This document shows, piece by piece, positions 59,388 through 64,000 of a stretch of 64,000 nucleotides of DNA (position 1 is its first letter; every line of letters starts with the position of its first letter). Made by a program: the position numbers and the translations under genes. The notes below the pieces were generated by a model. The model was not told where the DNA came from. It was given only the letters and a program-made list of their open reading frames with translations, and ran no database searches. The DNA comes from Corylus avellana (lineage: Eukaryota; Streptophyta; Magnoliopsida; Fagales; Betulaceae), in NCBI RefSeq assembly GCF_901000735.1, contig NC_081546.1, positions 12,291,629 through 12,355,628 of the forward strand, in the 5' to 3' direction.

Positions 59388-60722
59388 TAATAAGTGCCAA
59401 ATATTGCATATTTGAGCCCCTAAATTTGCGTGTTAATTCCTTAGTATTATTATTTGTTTTAGTGTTTCCAGGTTCTGAAGGAAAAATGCAATGAATTCTA
59501 TTGATTTTGGGTTTAAAGCATACTTTGAGAAGACCTAGATGATGTGGTTAAGTTTAACCAAATCAATGAAAAGATTAAATCGAAATTTCTCTAATTGGAG
59601 TCAAAATCAGATTGGATTGAATTTCAGATTATGCACACGTCTTAGTATTTTGACTATAACTTTCAGCTCAAGTATCGGATTAAGGTGAAAATAGTGACGT
59701 TGGAAAGCTAACTCAAAATAATACAAATCATTATGAAATAGGAGTTTCCTAATTTGGACTTTTTCTATGTCAAAAGCGTCTTGCAATATAAGAACTCAAA
59801 TCTGGACTAATCTTATTCCAATTTGTATTAGGATTGCTTCCTAATTTGACTATGAGATTGAAGTACAATTTTTCTGGGATTTTTAGGACTTCTAGGGTTT
59901 GTTTGCTTCCTATAAATAGGACCTAAAGCTTCAGAAAAAGGAGGAGGCTACAGAGGTTGCTTAGTACGAAACTTCAGAGTAGTTCTCCATTTAGTTTAGT
60001 GTTTTCCTTTATGTTTAGGATTTATTTTCCATAGTTATGTGTAGCTAATTTCTTAACTAAGGTTGAAGATAAAACCTCACTGATAAAGAACAACAATATT
60101 TTTATGTAAGTTGATATTATCCGATTTTATGAGTTTTAATATTTCAATTGTTCTACTTCAATTCAATTAGTGGGATGATTCTTGGGTATTTCTTGTGATT
60201 TGTTCCATGGATACATTTGATGATTTGAGATAGTTTCATTTAATTGATTGTTTTTTTTTTTTTTTATCAAAACATTAGATATTCATTGTGTTTCATTCAA
60301 CGGATACATTTAATGATTTGGTTTAAATTAGAAATCTTTTTGTGATTTATGGATACATTTGATGATTTAATTTAAACTAGATATCTTTTGTGATTTGTGC
60401 CAAGAACGGATTCATTGAATGATTTAATTAATCTTTAAAGCAAAGTAGAACATACATAAGATTTTTATTGTGAGAACTTCGGATATATATTGATGAACAT
60501 GAGAATATGTTGCTATGATTCGGTGGGTATGGATTCCAAAACCTTAGTGCTTTATCTTTTGATTAATTTTACTTGGTTTAGTTTATGTTTTCTTTTTATT
60601 CAAAAATCATAAATCTTTTGGAACTAGGTTATGATTTAATTGGTTTAGGCATAATTGTTCTTCATAAACACAATTTACTGTGGGTTCGACCTCGCACTTG
60701 CACCCCTATATTGCAAGTGCAA
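59388..60722 (+). mobile_element. LTR T3 (TAATAAGTGCC family), probable solo LTR
   Basis: Starts TAATAAGTGCCAAATATTGC (TG to TA at the end) and is similar to T1 and T2 over the first ~600 bp (ATTGATTTTGGGTTTAAAGC, CCTAGATGATGTGGTTAAGT). It ends near GTGGGTTCGACCTCGCACTT, then GCACCCCTATATTGCAAGTGCA. Repeated GGATACATTTGATGATTTG phrases occur at 60209, 60302 and 60353. The 3' limit is uncertain. Confidence 0.65.
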
Positions 60723-61270
60723 GATCGCCTTCTGGAAATGAAGCCGTTTCACGCCCTTTCCAGAAGGCGGCTCAAGGCCCTTCTGGAAACGATGTCGTTC
60801 CATACAAAAAGAACAACACCGTTTCCCCACGAAACGAAGCCGATCCAAGAATGCTTGAAGGTGCACGTAAAACACCCCATGACATCGCCGTTGTGAGCCC
60901 AAAACCAAATTCAGATCCGACCCGAAATCCAAGTTGAACCAGCCCGAAGTGGAAACACATGGCCCACAAATCAGTCCTCAGAGCCCAAGCCTATGCCCAG
61001 AAGATCAAGTCACACGCCTTCACACCACCCGACCCGGATCCGGGGCCCAAATCCGTGGAAGAACCGAATCCAAAGTCGAAATCCTCATCAGCCTCGGATC
61101 CAGCAGCTAACTTGGGACCGCAACCCGTCCCGGAAACAAATCCACACCAACAAGCCCAACCACTAGGCCAAGCCACGTGGTGCACCAAACTATAGGTCTA
61201 GAAACCCGGTTTCGACAAACCCTATCCGGTTTGCCTAAACGACTTGAATCACCTGAACTAGCCAATTTGA
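60723..61270 (+). other. GC-rich segment with a Pro/Ser-rich open frame
   Basis: An island of much higher GC than its surroundings. One frame (60680-61195) is open except for a TGA at 60935 and encodes Pro/Asn/Ser-rich peptide such as PPDPDPGPKSVEEPNPKSKS. CCGTTTC.. and AACGATGTCGTTCC motifs are typical of plant retrotransposon leaders. No domain is recognised; probably the leader of the LTR element before it. Confidence 0.4.
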
Positions 61271-61812
61271 GGTAATTTCACTGTTTTTGATCGTTCTGCC
61301 TCGTTTCAACCTGATTCAAATGATTCCAAAACCACTGGAAAGCTAATTGGAAGGAGAAGAAAATTATAAGTTTCTCTCAAAACAATTTTCAAAATGAACA
61401 ATTGATTTCACAACTATCCTTTTTTATTTTACTATTTGGTTTGTATTTATTTAGAACCATGTATTTATTTTTATTTGTTGAAATAAGTGTGATACACAAC
61501 ACATTTGTATAGGTTTGTAATTATTAAACTTTATTAGTTAATGTTAATGTATACACATTCTAAAATGGCTATAAAAAGCGATATAAATGTCTCAAAGGTT
61601 GAAAACCTTAATGGCATCAATTTTAGAATGTGAAAACATAAAAAAAATTTATGTATTGACGCATGAGAAAATATTATACACTCTTAATTCTGTAAAACTA
61701 GAATTAGATGGCAAAGAGACGAAGAGGTCATCAAGAAACAAGAAAAATGGTTAGGAGACGACTTTATGACAAGAGCTACCCTTCTTCATAATATGAAAGA
61801 TAATATAGTGGG
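61271..61812. other. Non-coding interval
   Basis: AT-rich, no gene seen. ORFs are short. Confidence 0.5.
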
Positions 61813-62275
61813 TTAAATTCACTTTACCTCACTGAAGTTTCAGGAATTTTTCAATTCGAACCCCAATGTTTAAAAATTGGCAATGTACGCTCCTAATGTT
61901 TCAAAAAATTTCAATTCAAACCCTCCACTACTTATTTCCTTTTAATTGGATGGAACGTGGGATTTTGATATCCCCTATTCCAATTTTGCCCTAATTAAAA
62001 CCTATAAAATTAGGTAATTACCCTCAATTTCATAAGTTTTAATGAGGGTAATTACGTAATTTTATATGTTTTAATAAGGGCAAAATTGGAATAGAGGGCA
62101 TCAAAATCCCACGTGAAACGCACGTGGGATGACTTCTGTCCAATTAGACGAAAATTAGTAACGGATTTGAATTGAAAATTTTTGAAATATTAGGGGGGTA
62201 TATTGCCAATTTTTAAACATTGGGTTTCGAATTGAAAAACCCCTGAAACTTTAGAGGGGTAAAGTGAATTTTTCC
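61813..62275. mobile_element. Foldback MITE with ~220-bp arms
   Basis: AAATTCACTTTACC at 61815 pairs with GGTAAAGTGAATTT at the right end (62259-62273). Pairing continues almost to the centre (~62032), including CAATGTTTAAAAATTGGCAA and CCACGTGGGATTTTGA-type arms (the right arm has an extra CACGTG pair). No ORF. Target duplication not resolved. Phrases match 26370-26560. Confidence 0.85.
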
Positions 62276-62389
62276 TTAATATAATTCATCTTTTTGAAGA
62301 ACACGAGATCAAAAGTATGAACCTTAGTCTGAGACACACATACAATTGTTACTAAATAAATATAACAATGTTCGTATGGATGAAAATGA

Positions 62390-64000
62390 TTATGTAGGTG
62401 ATTATGTTAACCAAATAGAACTTGTTGCAAAATAATTAGTAAATGCAGGTCACCTAGTGTCAAACAAAATGCAAGTTACAACCATACATAATAGTCTTCC
62501 TCTATCATGGGAGCATGTGGTAACTTCTTTGGCACAGAATGGCAAAGAAATTTCAATGACATCTTGCCAGTGTTACTTGTGTTGGAAGAAGAGAGAATGA
62601 GCAAAGAAGAATACAAGGGACAACTACAAACCTAATGATGGCATATACAGCAGCACAAAAATCACATGTGCCCGCATTCAAAGGAAAATCGAAGAAACTT
62701 AAAAGAAGATGGAAGGGTAAACCAAAAGACACTTTCAAAAACAAAAGATCATGCTACAGACAGATGTGAAAAGACAGGACATTTTAAAGCAAATTGTCCA
62801 AAGAACAATGGCAGCAAGAAACAGGGAGAAATTGCTATTACAATCACTAAAGTAATGATGGCAGAACCGGCTACAAATTCCTGGTGGATAGATTCGACAT
62901 CAACCACACATATCACAACAAACCAAGAATTTTTGTAGATTTCAAGGTAAAAAGCAATAGGATAACACAAAGTTTACATGGGCAACAATACTTACAATGA
63001 TGTCTTAGGAGAGAGAAAATGTAAGATTTTTGTTAATGGGTCTGTTATTGTTTTATACAATACATTGTATATACCAAGTATCCGTATAAATCTAATATCA
63101 GTACCTATATTAAATGACAAATGATATGGTATAAAATTTAAATCTGGGAAGGCCTACATTAGCAAAGGGAATATATCAATAAAGGATACAAAAATAGACA
63201 ATATGTACTTCCTCAAAGTTGATAATAAAATATCTATTTTTGATTATTTGAATGTGTCGATTGATAGTTCTTTCTTTTGGCATTTAAGATTAGGTCACAT
63301 CAATAAGGATAAATTAATTCGAATGAACAAGGGTTAGAGCATTCCCAATGGAAGAGCTAAATGTTACTTTTATCTAAAATAGTTCTTTAAATGTTTAAAA
63401 AACCCCCTACATTGGATTAGCCAAAAGAAAATGTAAAATAGATATTTAATTAGAAGAGCTAAAAAAAAAACTAAATGTAGCAGCACTTTTCAAGTGAGCT
63501 ATTTTATTTTTCATTGTTTCTCTTACCTATTTTCTCTTTTTCCCAAATTTTTTCCTACTTTTTCTCTGCATGTTCTCTTTTTCCCAAAACTTTTATTGCT
63601 TTTAATAATATTTTAATAGAATAGATAGAAATATAACTAATTAGATGTAGATACATTTAAAAATGGCTTAGATAAACTAGATAAAAATGAATTTTGAGAA
63701 GCCATTTTACATAAAAATATGGCTTCTCCATTGGGAATGCTCTTATTACCAAAAATTAATTATGGGAATTTTCATATATGTGCATCATTTATTAAAGGGA
63801 AAATGACTACTGATAACTATTCAAGATATGGACACATCTATCTAATTAGACATAAGTCCGAGGCTATTGGAAAATTTAAAGAATACAAATTGGAGGTAGA
63901 AAATAAACTAGGTAGATCCATAAAAAGCTTGAATAATGATAGGGGAAGTGAGGATGAAGCCATGGATTTTTTCTATAAGGAAAATGGAATAAGGCATTTA
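62390..64000 (+). pseudogene. Copia element 4 gag-pol start, runs off the window
   Basis: Gag tail: RGKSKKLKRRWKGKPKDTFK-like basic region in shifted frames, then knuckle-like CEKTGHFKANCPKNN (62768; the first Cys pair is damaged). Protease: WWIDSTSTTHIT (62880). Pre-integrase: FWHLRLGHINKDKLIRMNKG (63277-63333), MITE insertion, then LPKINYGNFHMCASFIKGKMT, integrase RYGHIYLIRHKSEA and SLNNDRGSEDEAMDFFYKENGIRHL at the edge. Several stops occur in the gag part; the pol part after the MITE is open. The lineage was not assigned. Confidence 0.85.
63337..63742. mobile_element. Tourist-like MITE (PIF/Harbinger type) with TTA target site
   Basis: 406 bp with inverted ends GAGCATTCCCAATGGA.. and ..TCCATTGGGAATGCTC, flanked by TTA at 63334-63336 and 63743-63745. 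Excision in silico joins the copia frame exactly (NKG-LLPKI). The interior is AT-rich with no ORF. Confidence 0.9.

Noticed and set aside
60991..61188. 65-codon minus ORF rich in Gly/Ser
   Set aside because: Antisense of the GC-rich Pro/Ser frame; composition-driven.

Overview
The window looks like nuclear DNA of a flowering plant, probably a woody eudicot. It is AT-rich, with introns, TIR-NB-ARC (TNL) resistance-gene fragments, chromoviral gypsy elements, several copia lineages, plant-type L1 LINEs carrying a C-terminal RNase H, and En/Spm (CACTA) transposons. I cannot name the species. There is no operon structure, rRNA, tRNA, CRISPR array or bacterial feature. Almost everything is transposon sequence at different stages of decay.

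Layout. 1-7.4 kb: a ~0.7 kb repeat (A), an inverted copia gag fragment (G'), a 5'-truncated LINE with poly(A), an AT-rich repeat block, and a CACTA-like end with palindromic subterminal repeats. 8.3-10.5 kb: two NB-ARC fragments of a dead TNL gene facing each other as a ~1 kb inverted repeat. 10.5-14.2 kb: LTR and LINE remnants and a foldback element. 14.25-15.99 kb: a TNL pseudogene cut off by a CACTA element (15.99 to ~22.48 kb) that keeps degraded tnpD-like and tnpA-like genes. 22.5-23.6 kb: G in direct orientation, then a second copy of A. 24.1-25.8 kb: an element with ~108-bp inverted ends. 26.9-30.6 kb: copia element 1, interrupted by a 485-bp Mutator-type MITE. 30.6-39.2 kb: part of an unrelated LTR, then a chromovirus-type gypsy pol split by a 1.53-kb solo LTR and ending in its own long LTR. 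39.6-43.8 kb: a Tnt1-like copia with one continuous frame broken by six stops, plus its 3' LTR. 43.8-48.8 kb: a different copia whose internal region starts at the primer-binding site directly after that LTR. 50.0-53.1 kb: the only gene that looks intact, a four-exon GRAM-domain (GEM-like) gene on the minus strand. 56.8-59.4 kb: copia pol on the minus strand, truncated by an LTR (59.4-60.7 kb). 61.8-62.3 kb: a foldback MITE. 62.4 kb to the edge: another copia, with a Tourist-like MITE inside it.

The genes do not form a pathway. The likely functional content is the GEM-like gene and, possibly, small RNAs from the TNL inverted repeat and the foldback elements. Many of the breaks I could judge are C-to-T or G-to-A transitions at Trp, Gln or Arg codons in otherwise open frames, as expected for heavily methylated, silenced repeats. 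I found no clearly new biological system. The strongest candidates for a closer look are the TNL hairpin, the A-G'...G-A architecture around 23 kb, and the copia-copia chimera joined at the primer-binding site.
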